A stretch of DNA of 64,000 bases from Saccharothrix sp. HUAS TT1 (GTDB lineage Bacteria; Actinomycetota; Actinomycetes; Mycobacteriales; Pseudonocardiaceae). The stretch covers positions 1,798,001 through 1,862,000 of the forward strand of contig NZ_CP160453.1 in NCBI RefSeq assembly GCF_040744945.1, given 5' to 3'. Positions 16,503-25,900 of this stretch are shown piece by piece (position 1 is the first letter of the stretch; each line of letters starts with the position of its first letter). The translations under genes were made by a program, and so were the position numbers. Below the pieces are notes generated by a model, which was not told the origin of the DNA, made no database searches, and saw only the letters and a program-made list of their open reading frames with translations.

Positions 16503-17357
16503 GTGCGGGTGGTCACTTGGAACGTCAACTCGATCAAGCAGCGGGCGCCGCGGTTCTTGCCGTGGCTCGACCAGCGGCGGCCCGATGTGGTGTGCCTGCA
16601 GGAGACGAAGCTCGCCGACGACGCCTTCACAGCGCTGCTCGGGGACGAGCTGGCCTCGCGCGGGTACGAGGTGGCGGTGCACGGGGAGGGGCGCTGGAAC
16701 GGGGTGGCGGTCCTGTCCCGGGTCGGGTTGGACGACGTGGTCACCGGGCTCGCCGGTGGGCCGGGGTTCCCGCACCAGGAGGCGCGGGCGGTGGCGGCGA
16801 CGTGCGGTGGGGTGCGGGTGCACTCCGTGTACGTGCCGAACGGGCGGGAGCCCGACTCCGACCACTACCGCTACAAGCTGGCCTGGCTCGCGGCGTTGCG
16901 GGACGTGGTGGCGGACGGGCCGGAGGACGCGGTGGTCTGCGGTGACGTCAACATCGCGCCGGCCGACGCGGACGTGTTCGACCCGGCGGCCTTCGCCGGC
17001 CACACGCACGTGACCGCGCCGGAGCGGGAGGCGCTGGCGGCGCTGCAGGCGCTCGGGCTGCACGACGTGGTCCGCGACCGGTGGCCGGACGAGCGGGTCT
17101 TCAGCTACTGGGACTACCGCGCCGGGATGTTCCACCAGGACCTCGGCATGAGGATCGACCTGGTGCTCGCCTCGACCCCGGTGTCGGCCAGGGTGAAGGC
17201 CGCGTGGGTCGACCGGCAGGCCCGCAAGGGCACCGGCCCGAGCGACCACGCGCCCGTCGTGGTCGACCTGGACGAAGCCCCGGACGGCGACATCGGACCG
17301 GTGGTGCCGCCGCCGTCCGCGCCCCGCGCCCGCAAGTCGGTCAAGGTCCCCCGGTAG
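16503..17357 (+). CDS. xth: Exodeoxyribonuclease III
   Basis: AP endonuclease and 3' exonuclease of base-excision repair. The 284-residue product shows the EEP-fold motifs: TWNVNSIKQR (Asn), VCLQETK (metal Glu), CGDVNIAP (Asp/Asn), FSYWDYR and GPSDHAPVVVDL (catalytic Asp-His). A Pro/Arg tail of about 20 residues extends beyond the catalytic domain. Start GTG 16503 is set by the beta-strand RVVTWN beginning immediately after it; the frame upstream is not family-like. It converges with the monooxygenase gene with a 6-bp gap. Confidence 0.95.
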   Translation: MRVVTWNVNSIKQRAPRFLPWLDQRRPDVVCLQETKLADDAFTALLGDELASRGYEVAVHGEGRWNGVAVLSRVGLDDVVTGLAGGPGFPHQEARAVAATCGGVRVHSVYVPNGREPDSDHYRYKLAWLAALRDVVADGPEDAVVCGDVNIAPADADVFDPAAFAGHTHVTAPEREALAALQALGLHDVVRDRWPDERVFSYWDYRAGMFHQDLGMRIDLVLASTPVSARVKAAWVDRQARKGTGPSDHAPVVVDLDEAPDGDIGPVVPPPSAPRARKSVKVPR

Positions 17358-17363
17358 GGGTCC

Positions 17364-18410
17364 CTAGCCCGCCAGCTCGTCGCGTTCCAGGTCGGCGCTC
17401 CACGGCACCTCCGGCGACTTCGGCCGCGACGCCGACGCCAGCGCCAGCACCACGCGCAGCGCCACGTCGCGGACACCGGTCAGCCGACGCGCCCGGGCCA
17501 GCCGGTTGAGCCGGAGCGACCGCGCGGCCAGCCGCTGCGTCACCCGCCTGCGCTTCGCGTCGTAGGCCCGCAGGCCCGCGTTGACGTCACCGGTCAGGCA
17601 CTCGGCCAGCACCACCCCGTCGATGATCGCCTGGCATGCGCCCTGCCCGAGGTCCGGTGTCATGGCGTGCGCGGCGTCGCCGAGGAGCGCCACCCGGCCG
17701 GAGACGAAGCTCGGCAACGGCGCCAGGTGCAGCAGTTCGTGCCGCAGCACGTCGGTGGCCGCGGCGAGCACCCGAGGGATCGGGTCGTGCCAGTCGGCGA
17801 ACAGCGAAAGGTCCTCGGCCATCGCGTACCAGTTGGTGCGGCCGTCGGCCTGCGGGGTGAGGCCGAACTTGCCGCCGCGGCCCCAGGTCTCGCCGCCGAC
17901 CTCGACCGGGACGTCCACGGCGCCGCGCCACCCGATCGCCCCGGATCGCCGGACCTGGGTGTCCGACACCCCGTCGAACACCTCGTCGCGCACCGCGCTG
18001 TGGATGCCGTCGGCGCCCACGACCAGGTCGTACCCAGCGGCGTCGGCCAGGCCCGCGGACATGTCGAAGCGGACCACCCCGTCCGGCAGCGCGCCGGCGA
18101 GCGCGCGGAGCAGCGCCGGCCGGGTGACCAGGTGCACCCCGCCCGCCCCGAGGGTCCCGATCACCGCGCCGTCCGGTTTGCGCAGCACCCCGTCGTCCTG
18201 CCGCCGGCCGGCCTGCCAGACCGCGTCGCCGACCCCGAGCCGGTCCAACGCCGCCAGCGCGTCGGGCCAGATCGCGAGCCCGGTCCCGACCCGCGGCAAC
18301 GCCGGCTCGCGCTCGAAGACGACCACCTCCCACCCGTGCCGTCGCAACCCGGTGGCCGCAGCCAGGCCGCCGACCCCTCCACCGATCACCGCTGCCCGCC
18401 GCGCTCCCAT
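17364..18410 (-). CDS. FAD-dependent monooxygenase
   Basis: A 348-residue PHBH-type flavoprotein. Rossmann motif VIGGGVGGLAAATGL with VVVFERE lies at the N-terminus (about 8-38), VVGADGIHSAVR is the DG motif (about 130) and VALLGDAAHAMTPDLGQGACQAIID the GD motif (about 270). It likely hydroxylates or epoxidises a small substrate with NAD(P)H and O2. It is divergent from a TetR gene whose two operators overlap its promoter (18422-18457), so it is probably the TetR target and may be induced by its substrate. Confidence 0.92.
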   Translation of the reverse strand: MGARRAAVIGGGVGGLAAATGLRRHGWEVVVFEREPALPRVGTGLAIWPDALAALDRLGVGDAVWQAGRRQDDGVLRKPDGAVIGTLGAGGVHLVTRPALLRALAGALPDGVVRFDMSAGLADAAGYDLVVGADGIHSAVRDEVFDGVSDTQVRRSGAIGWRGAVDVPVEVGGETWGRGGKFGLTPQADGRTNWYAMAEDLSLFADWHDPIPRVLAAATDVLRHELLHLAPLPSFVSGRVALLGDAAHAMTPDLGQGACQAIIDGVVLAECLTGDVNAGLRAYDAKRRRVTQRLAARSLRLNRLARARRLTGVRDVALRVVLALASASRPKSPEVPWSADLERDELAG

Positions 18411-18421
18411 GCCGGCCAACC

Positions 18422-18457
18422 TACTACAGGTGTAGTACCGAGAACTACGGGTGTAGT
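18422..18457. promoter_or_regulatory. Two TetR-type operator palindromes
   Basis: TACTACA-GG-TGTAGTA (18422-18437) is a perfect 7-bp-arm palindrome. A second, shorter copy ACTAC-GGGT-GTAGT lies at 18444-18457, 22 bp centre to centre. They fill the 57-bp gap between the divergent monooxygenase and TetR starts, fitting joint repression of both genes by the TetR protein. Confidence 0.8.
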
Positions 18458-18467
18458 GTGCCGGTCG

Positions 18468-19013
18468 ATGAGCAGGCAGCAGCAGGTGCTCGACGCCGCG
18501 ATCCGGGTGCTCGGCACGGGCGGTCCGCGGCAGCTCACCCACCGCGCCGTCGACGCCGAGGCCGGCCTGCCGCCGGGGTCGACGTCCAACCACTTCCGCA
18601 CCCGCGACGCGCTGGTCGGCGCGGTCCTCGGTCGCCTCCTCGAACGCGAGACCGCGCTGTGGGGCGACCTGGCCGGTGACGTCGGCACCCCCGAAGCGCT
18701 CGCCCGCGCGGTCGGAGCCCTGGTCGAGCGGCTGGCTGAGGACCGGGTCCTCACGCTCGCCCGGCACGCGCTGTTCGTCGAGGTCGCCCACCGCCCCGAG
18801 CTCCGCGCCCACGTGGACCGGGCGCACCGCGGGATCGCGGGCTGGGCGCTGCCGCTGATCACCCGCCTCGGCTCTACCGACCCGACCGCGGACCTGGCGC
18901 TGCTCCTCGCCGTGATCGACGGCCTGCTGGCCAACCAGCTGGCCAACCCGTCGCCGCGGTTCGACCCGACGGTAGCCGTTCGCGCGGTGCTTCGGGGGGT
19001 GCTCGGCAGTTGA
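18468..19013 (+). CDS. TetR-family repressor
   Basis: A 181-residue protein with an N-terminal helix-turn-helix (VLDAAIRVLGTGGPRQLTHRAVDAEAG, GSTSNHFRTRDAL, about residues 7-50) and a helical ligand-binding C-terminus. ATG 18468 lies only 10 bp after the second operator, so binding would block its own promoter. Likely represses itself and the divergent FAD monooxygenase until a small ligand binds. Confidence 0.93.
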   Translation: MSRQQQVLDAAIRVLGTGGPRQLTHRAVDAEAGLPPGSTSNHFRTRDALVGAVLGRLLERETALWGDLAGDVGTPEALARAVGALVERLAEDRVLTLARHALFVEVAHRPELRAHVDRAHRGIAGWALPLITRLGSTDPTADLALLLAVIDGLLANQLANPSPRFDPTVAVRAVLRGVLGS

Positions 19014-19062
19014 TCGCTCCGCCATCATGTGGCCCCACCCACCACCGGAGGAGCGAACACCC

Positions 19063-20283
19063 GTGACCGATCACGTGACGCAGGCGTACCTGGACGACGA
19101 GAGCCTGCACGGGGTGATGGGGCGGCTGGACCTGCCGCCGCACTTCGCCACCGCCTACGGCCACCGCCTGGTCGGCCGGCCGTTCTTCCTGGAGGAGCAC
19201 ACCGCCCACCGGGTCGCGGCCGACGTGATGGACTTCTTCGAACTCCTCTTCTCCTTACCCACCAAGCTGTTCGGCGGCAGCTTCACCCGGTACGCCGAGG
19301 CCCTGGGCATCCCGCCCGAGGAAGTCGCGATCATGGGCACCGACCGCCCGCCGGTGCACGGCCGCGCGGACATCTACCGGGCCGGCGACGACCTGCGGCT
19401 GCTGGAGATCAACGCCGGTTCCCAGCTCGGCGGCACGGACCTGGGCACCCTCGCCCGCGCCATCCACCGGGAACCGGGGTTCCAGCCGTTCGTCGAGGCG
19501 CACGACCTGGCCTACTTCGACCCGATCGAGAAGCTGCTCGACGCCGTCGGCCGCGACCGCACCATCGCGTTCCTCGAAGAGGGCGGGATGATGGCCCGCT
19601 TCGGGAAGGCGTTCGCCAGCATCGAGGAGACCTGCAAGCGCCTGGGCGTGGACGTCCTGCTCGGCGAGCTGCACGAGCTGACCGAGCGCGACGGCTACCT
19701 CTACCTCAACGGCACGAAGCTGGACGTGGTCGTCCGCTACTTCTCCGCCAAGCAGGCCGTCGGCAAGGTCGACACCCTCGTCAAGGGCCACAAGACCGAG
19801 GTCTACACGCCGTTCTCCAGCTACTACTACGGCAGCAAGGCCACGCTCGCCCTGCTGAACGACCACCGCGAGAAGCTGAGCGACGACGAGCGGGCGCTGG
19901 TGGACCGCCTCCTGCCGTGGACGCGCGACGTGCGCGACGTGCCGCGCGACTGGTTGCGCGAGAACCGGGAGGAGCTGATCGTCAAGGCGTCCGGCGGCTT
20001 CGCGGGTGACGGCGTGCGGCCCGGCTGGCTGCTGACCGACCGCGAGTGGGCCGAGGTGCTGGACGAGGTGGCGGGGCAGGCGTTCGTGGTGCAGGAGCGC
20101 GTGCGGCCGACGCCGGACTTCGTGCCGGGCGACGACCGGCCGTGGACCACGACGTGGGGCTGGTTCGTGACCGACCAGGGGTTCGCGGGCATGAGCATCC
20201 GGTCGATGCCGGTCGAGGACGGCGCGGTGATCAGCTACGCGGGCAACCCGCTGACCCGGGTGTCGGGTCTGCTCGTGCACTGA
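19063..20283 (+). CDS. ATP-grasp-like protein of unknown function
   Basis: A 406-residue protein. LRLLEINAGSQLGGTDLG (about 110-127) and LIVKASGGFAGDGVRPGW (about 308) with FVVQERVRP further on recall circularly permuted ATP-grasp or glutathionylspermidine-synthetase-like ligases, which join a carboxylate to an amine through an acyl phosphate. No precursor peptide or other biosynthetic gene is adjacent, so it stands alone downstream of the TetR gene. GTG 19063 has GGAGGAG about 10 nt upstream. The family call is tentative. Confidence 0.6.
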   Translation: MTDHVTQAYLDDESLHGVMGRLDLPPHFATAYGHRLVGRPFFLEEHTAHRVAADVMDFFELLFSLPTKLFGGSFTRYAEALGIPPEEVAIMGTDRPPVHGRADIYRAGDDLRLLEINAGSQLGGTDLGTLARAIHREPGFQPFVEAHDLAYFDPIEKLLDAVGRDRTIAFLEEGGMMARFGKAFASIEETCKRLGVDVLLGELHELTERDGYLYLNGTKLDVVVRYFSAKQAVGKVDTLVKGHKTEVYTPFSSYYYGSKATLALLNDHREKLSDDERALVDRLLPWTRDVRDVPRDWLRENREELIVKASGGFAGDGVRPGWLLTDREWAEVLDEVAGQAFVVQERVRPTPDFVPGDDRPWTTTWGWFVTDQGFAGMSIRSMPVEDGAVISYAGNPLTRVSGLLVH

Positions 20284-20363
20284 TCGGGGCGGTCCGACCG
20301 CGTTGCGCGAAACGCCCCTGATCGGCGGCGGATCCGGGTTAGGGTCCCGGAAAAGGGGGGTGC

Positions 20364-20948
20364 ATGGGGCGGTTCTTCGCGGCGGCGCTGGGTTTCCCGG
20401 TCGTGGTGCTGAGCGTTCTGCTGGTGCTCGTCGTCGCCTACTGGCTGCTCGTCGCCTTCGGCGTCGCGGACGCGGACTGGGTCGAGCTGGACGTCGGCGG
20501 CGTGCCCGCGACGATCGGCATCTCCCTGGCAGTGGCGTTCTCCTGGTTCGCCTGCCTCACCGGCGTGGTCCTGGTCGAGCCGCGGTCGACGCCGGCCGGC
20601 GCGGCGGTGCTCGGCGGCGCGCTCGTCGTCGGCCTGGCGCTGACCAGGCCGGCGATGCGCCCGCTGAGGCGGCTGTTCCCGGCGGACCCGCCCGCGTCCC
20701 GGTTGGACTTCGTCGGCCGGCCCTGCGTCATCCGCACCGGCCGGGTGACGCGGGCGTTCGGCCAGGCCGAGGTCACCGCCGCCGACGGCTCGTCGGCCGT
20801 GGTGCAGGTGCGCCAACCCGGCGAGGACCCGCTGCTGGTCGCGGGCGCCACCGCGCTGATCTTCGACTACGACGTCGCCGGCGAGTTCTTCTGGGTCGCG
20901 CCGCTCGACCTCGGACACCGCCCGACCTACCCACTGGGGGACAGCTGA
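20364..20948 (+). CDS. NfeD/YqiJ-like membrane protein
   Basis: A 194-residue protein with three hydrophobic segments (about residues 5-32, 48-72 and 78-95) and a C-terminal soluble beta domain (about 115-188, LDFVGRPCVIRTG, TALIFDYD) that fits the OB-fold of NfeD/YqiJ proteins. Known: such proteins are encoded beside flotillins and act as membrane partners. Its TGA overlaps the flotillin ATG by one base, so they are translationally coupled. It is the first gene of a three-gene operon. Confidence 0.85.
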   Translation: MGRFFAAALGFPVVVLSVLLVLVVAYWLLVAFGVADADWVELDVGGVPATIGISLAVAFSWFACLTGVVLVEPRSTPAGAAVLGGALVVGLALTRPAMRPLRRLFPADPPASRLDFVGRPCVIRTGRVTRAFGQAEVTAADGSSAVVQVRQPGEDPLLVAGATALIFDYDVAGEFFWVAPLDLGHRPTYPLGDS

Positions 20949-22945
20949 TGGACGTCATCACCACCGGGTTCGGCATCCTCGTCGCCGTGGTCCTGGTCGT
21001 CGTGATCGGGCTGCTGATCCTGATCAGCCGCCTGTTCCGCAAGATCGACCAGGGCAAGGCGCTGATCATCTCCAAGGTGCGCAAGGTGGACGTCACGTTC
21101 ACCGGCGCGGTGGTGCTGCCCGTGCTGCACCGCGCGGAGATCATGGACATCTCGGTGAAGACCATCGAGATCCGCCGCGCCGGCCAAGAGGGCCTGATCT
21201 GCCAGGACAACATCCGGGCCGACATCCGCATCACGTTCTTCGTGCGGGTGAACAAGACCGTCGAGGACGTCATCAAGGTGGCCCAGGCCATCGGCACCGC
21301 CCGCGCGAGCGACGAGCAGACGCTGCAGGAGCTGTTCAACGCCAAGTTCTCCGAGGCGTTGAAGACGGTCGGCAAGCAGCTCGACTTCATCGACCTCTAC
21401 ACCAAGCGCGACGAGTTCCGCGACCGGATCATCCAGGTCATCGGCACCGACCTCAACGGCTACAGCCTGGAGGACGCGGCGATCGACTACCTGGAGCAGA
21501 CGCCGATGGCGCAGCTCAACCCGTCGAACATCCTCGACGCCCAGGGCATCCGCAAGATCACCGAGCTGACCGCGATCGAGCACGTGCGCACGAACGAGTT
21601 CACGCGGCACGAGGAGAAGGAGATCACCCGCCAGAACGTCGAGGCGCGCGAGGCGATCCTGGAGCTGGAGCGCCGCCAGGCCGACGCGGAGATCAAGCAG
21701 AAGCGCGAGGTCGAGACGATGCGGGCGCGGGAGGAGGCGGAGATCGCGAAGGTGCAGGCCGAGGAACGGCTCAAGGCCGACACCGCGCACATCCGCACCG
21801 ACGAGCAGCTGGGCATCCAGACCGAGAACAAGGCGCGCGAGATCGCGGTGGCGGAGAAGAACCGCGAGCGCGTGATCGCGATCGAGACCGAGCGCATCGA
21901 GAAGGACCGGATGCTGGAGGTCATCGGCCGCGAGCGGGAGACCGAGCTGACCCGGATCTCGGCGGACAAGGAGCTGGAGGCCGAGAAGCGGTCCATCGCC
22001 GAGGTGGTCCGGGAGCGGATCGCGGTGGAGAAGACCGTGGCCGAGCAGGAGGAGATCATCAAGCGGCTGCGGGCGGTCGAGGAGGCCGAGCGGCAGCGCC
22101 AGACCGTGGTGATCAGGGCCGAGGCCGAGGCGCAGGAGGGCCTGGTCAAGGACATCAAGGCGGCCGAGGCGGCGGAGCAGGCGGCGAAGTTCAGGGCGCG
22201 CGAGGAGCTGCTGCTGGCCGAGGCGCGGCAGCAGGCCGCCGAGCTGGACACCCGCGCGATGATCCGGCTGGCCGAGGGCAAGCAGGCCGAGGCGGCGGCG
22301 ACCGGGCTGGCCGGCGTTCAGGTGCGCGAGCGGGACGCCGAGGCGATCGAGAAGGTCGGCCGCGCCGAGGCCGTGGTGGAGAAGGAGAAGGCGCTCGTCG
22401 TCGCGCTCGCGATCCGCGAGAAGCTGAAGGGCGAGGCGGAGGGCCTGGCGGACAAGGCGGGCGCGATGGCCGCGCTGGACGAGGCGACCCGCGAGCACGA
22501 GGAGTACCGGCTGCGGTTGGAGACCGAGAAGGAGGTCCGGCTCGCCGGGATCGACGTGCAGCGGCAGGTGGCCGAGTCGCAGGCGATGGTGCTGGCCGCG
22601 GGCCTGGAGAAGGCCGACATCGACATCGTCGGTGGCGACAGCATGTTCTTCGACCGGATCGTCGGCGCGATCACGGTCGGCAAGCAGGTGGACGGGTTCG
22701 TCGGGCACTCCGAGGTGGCGCAGACCCTGGCCGGGCCGTGGCTGGACGGGTCGGCGAGCTTCACCGACGACATCGGCAGGCTGCTCGGCTCGCTGAGCAC
22801 CGGTGACGTGAAGAACCTAACGGTGTCCGCGGTGCTGCTCAAGCTGATCAACTCGGGCGGGCCGGACGAGGGCAAGCTGCGCGAGCTGCTGGCCGCCGCG
22901 CAGCGCCTGGGCGTGGCCGAGCGGCCGGTGGCCTCGCTGTCGTGA
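20948..22945 (+). CDS. Flotillin (YqiK-like, SPFH/band 7)
   Basis: A 665-residue protein: N-terminal membrane segment (about 8-28), SPFH domain (about 40-200, with TFFVRVNKTVEDVIKVAQAIG and NGYSLEDAAIDYLEQTPMAQ), then a long Glu/Ala/Arg coiled coil (about 220-560) and a C-terminal flotillin tail (IVGGDSMFFDRIVGAITVGKQ). Flotillins oligomerise on the membrane and organise microdomains. ATG 20948 overlaps the upstream stop and its own TGA overlaps the next GTG (GTGA), so all three products are probably made in fixed ratio. Confidence 0.95.
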   Translation: MDVITTGFGILVAVVLVVVIGLLILISRLFRKIDQGKALIISKVRKVDVTFTGAVVLPVLHRAEIMDISVKTIEIRRAGQEGLICQDNIRADIRITFFVRVNKTVEDVIKVAQAIGTARASDEQTLQELFNAKFSEALKTVGKQLDFIDLYTKRDEFRDRIIQVIGTDLNGYSLEDAAIDYLEQTPMAQLNPSNILDAQGIRKITELTAIEHVRTNEFTRHEEKEITRQNVEAREAILELERRQADAEIKQKREVETMRAREEAEIAKVQAEERLKADTAHIRTDEQLGIQTENKAREIAVAEKNRERVIAIETERIEKDRMLEVIGRERETELTRISADKELEAEKRSIAEVVRERIAVEKTVAEQEEIIKRLRAVEEAERQRQTVVIRAEAEAQEGLVKDIKAAEAAEQAAKFRAREELLLAEARQQAAELDTRAMIRLAEGKQAEAAATGLAGVQVRERDAEAIEKVGRAEAVVEKEKALVVALAIREKLKGEAEGLADKAGAMAALDEATREHEEYRLRLETEKEVRLAGIDVQRQVAESQAMVLAAGLEKADIDIVGGDSMFFDRIVGAITVGKQVDGFVGHSEVAQTLAGPWLDGSASFTDDIGRLLGSLSTGDVKNLTVSAVLLKLINSGGPDEGKLRELLAAAQRLGVAERPVASLS

Positions 22946-25900
22946 CCGCCACCCCGACCGCCGCCACCCCGACCGCCGCTCCCACGACCCCGACCGCCGC
23001 GTCACCGGGCGCGGACCTGGAGGCGGGCACCTACGAGGTGCTGCGGGCCCGGCTGGCCGAGCAGGCGGCCGGGCTCACCAGCCGGGCGGAAGCGCTCAAC
23101 GCGCGCCGGCTGGAGGTGTTCGGCGGCGCCGAGCTGGCGCTGCTGGGCACCGAGCGGATCCGCACCGAGCACAACTGCGTGCCGCGGGACTGCGTCTCGG
23201 TCTCCGTCGCCGACGAGCGGGGGTCGCAGGTCGCCGGGCTGATGCTGTTCGGCTACAACGTCTTCATCGGCCTCAAGCCGGAGACGACGGTGGACGACGT
23301 CTTCTCGCTGCTCCGCTTCACCCGCGACGGCGACGCGTTCCGGTTCGAGGACGCGGCCGACGACGAGCTGCCGGGGTTGCTGCGGGACCCGGGGTTCGAG
23401 CGCGACTTCGCCGAGCTGTACCGGTACTACCGGGACACCCGGCTGGTGCAGCTGCGCCGGGTCGAGGGCAAGCTGCTGGCGGTGTTCCAGACCGGCGCGC
23501 GGATCGAGGACACCCGGGTGCTGCGCTGGCGGGTCGGCGTGGACGGCTCGGTCGAGTACCTGGACAACCGGGGCGAGCGCGACCACGTGTTCCCGCCGTC
23601 GCACGACTTCGAGTGGACCACCACCGGCCGCGAGCACCACGTGCTGGGCAGGCACCCGCACATCTCGATCGAGGACGAGGTGTTCGTCGAGACCATCGGC
23701 GGCGACCTCACCATCAAGGTGGAGAACAACACCGAGACCGGCGAGGGCGTCTACACCGAGCCGGTGGACGAGCCGCTGCAGTCGCTCGCGGACGCCGAGG
23801 TGCAGTACGCGCGGGTCGGGTCGCTGGTCCTGCTGCGCGTCCGCCCGTACAACGAGACCGCGTGGCGGCACCTGGTGTTCAACACCCGCACCCGGTCCGT
23901 GGTGCGGCTGGACGGCATCGGCCAGGCTTGTCAGCGGCTGCCCGAGGACCAGGGCCTGATCTTCCCCGGCGGCTACTACCTGGCCACGGGGGTCGGCAAG
24001 ACGTTCGACACCCCGGTGGACGAGCTGGAGTTCGAGCGGGTCATCCGGTCCACCAACGGCGAGGACGTGCTGTTCGTCTTCCACGCCCGCCGCGACGGCC
24101 GGTCGCTGCTGCTGCCGTACAACGTGATCCGCAAGGAGGTGGCGAACCCGCTGTCGTGCCACGGGTTCTCCCTGTTCGACGACGGCACGCTGGTCGTGTT
24201 CCGGGCCACCGGCGACGAGCCGACCCGCGTGCACCCGATGCAGGTGTGGCAGACGCCGTACCTGTCCGACTCCTACGCCGCCGCGCAGCCGGTCGGCACT
24301 GGTCCGCTGGAGCGGGTCGGGAACGCCGACCTGGTGCGCGGCATCTCGGACTGCCTGTCGGTGAGCCGGATGGTCGGCGAGATGGCGCCGTCCGTGCCGG
24401 TGTTCGAGGACCTGATCGCCTCCTGCACCAGGGTGTTCGACTCCTACCACTGGCTCGGCGAGCCGGACCTGGGCGACCTGCGCGCGCCGCTGGCGCAGGT
24501 GCGGGCGACCGCCGAGCAGGTGCTGGACGAGTTCGAGGCGGTGCAGGCGCTGACCGCGCAGGCGGCGTCCGCGGTGGCCGAGGCGGGCGAGCGGATCGCC
24601 TCGATGGTGCGCCGGGCCCGCGGCGAGGCGCCGACCACGGCCGACGCGTGGGTGCGGCAGCTGGCCGACCTGCGGCGGGCGCAGGGCCACCTGGTGACGT
24701 TGAAGGAGCTGCGGTACGCCGACGTGGCCCGCATCGACGAGCTGGTCGCGTCGCTGGACGAGGAGCTGGGCGGCACGGCCCGGCGGGCGGTCGAGCACCT
24801 GCGCCGCGACGACGCGTTCACGGGCTACCACGAGCAGGTCGAGGCGCTGGTGGGCCGGGCGGAGGCGATCCGCACGGTCGCCGAGGCCGAGCCGGTGGTC
24901 GGCGAGCTGGGCGAGCAGCAGCGCGGCCTGGAGGTGCTGACCGAGGTCGTCGGCTCGCTGGACATCGCCGACGCCACCGTGCGCACGTCGATCCTGGAGC
25001 GCATCGGCGAGGTGCTGGGCGGGCTGAACCGGGCGCGGGCCACCGTGGACGGTCGCAGGCGGGCACTGCTGGCCACCGAGGGCCGGGCCGAGTTCGCCGC
25101 CGAGTTCGCGCTGCTGGGCCAGGCGATCACCGGCGCGCTGGCGGTCGCGGACACGCCGCAGCGGTGCGACGAGCAGCTGGGCAGGCTGCTGCTGCAGCTG
25201 GAGAACCTGGAGTCGCGGTTCGGCGGGTTCGACGACTTCCTGACCCGGCTCGGCGACAAGCGCACGGACGTCTACGAGGCGTTCTCCTCGCGCAAGCAGG
25301 CGTTGCTGGACGACCGGGCCCGGCGCGCCGACCGGCTGGCGACGTCGGCCGACCGCATCCTGACCAGCGTCGCCCGGCGAGTGGCGTCGCTGGCGTCGCT
25401 GGACGAGGTGAACACCTACTTCGCGTCCGACCCGATGGTGGCCCGGGTCCGGTCGGTGGCCGACGAGCTGCGGTCGATCGGCGACCAGGTGCGGGCCGAG
25501 GAGCTGGACGGCCGGGTGCTGGCCGCGCGGCAGGAGGCGGGTCGGGCGCTGCGCGACCGGCTCGACCTGTTCGACGGCGAGACGATCCGGCTCGGCAGGC
25601 ACCGGTTCGCGGTGAACACCCAGCCGGTGGACCTGACCCTGGTGCCGAAGGACGGCGAGCTGTCATTCGCCCTCACCGGCACCGACTTCCGCTCGCCGGT
25701 GCGCGACCCGGGGTTCGCCGACACCAGGCCGTTCTGGGACCAGCTGCTGGTGTCGGAGACGGCCGAGGTCTACCGGGCCGAGCACCTGGCCGCGTCGATC
25801 CTGGCCACGCGCCCGCTGGACGAGCTGCACGCCGCCGTCACCGAGGAGCGGCTGCCGGAGCTGGTGCGCGAGGTCGCCGAGTCGCGGCTGGACGAGGGCT

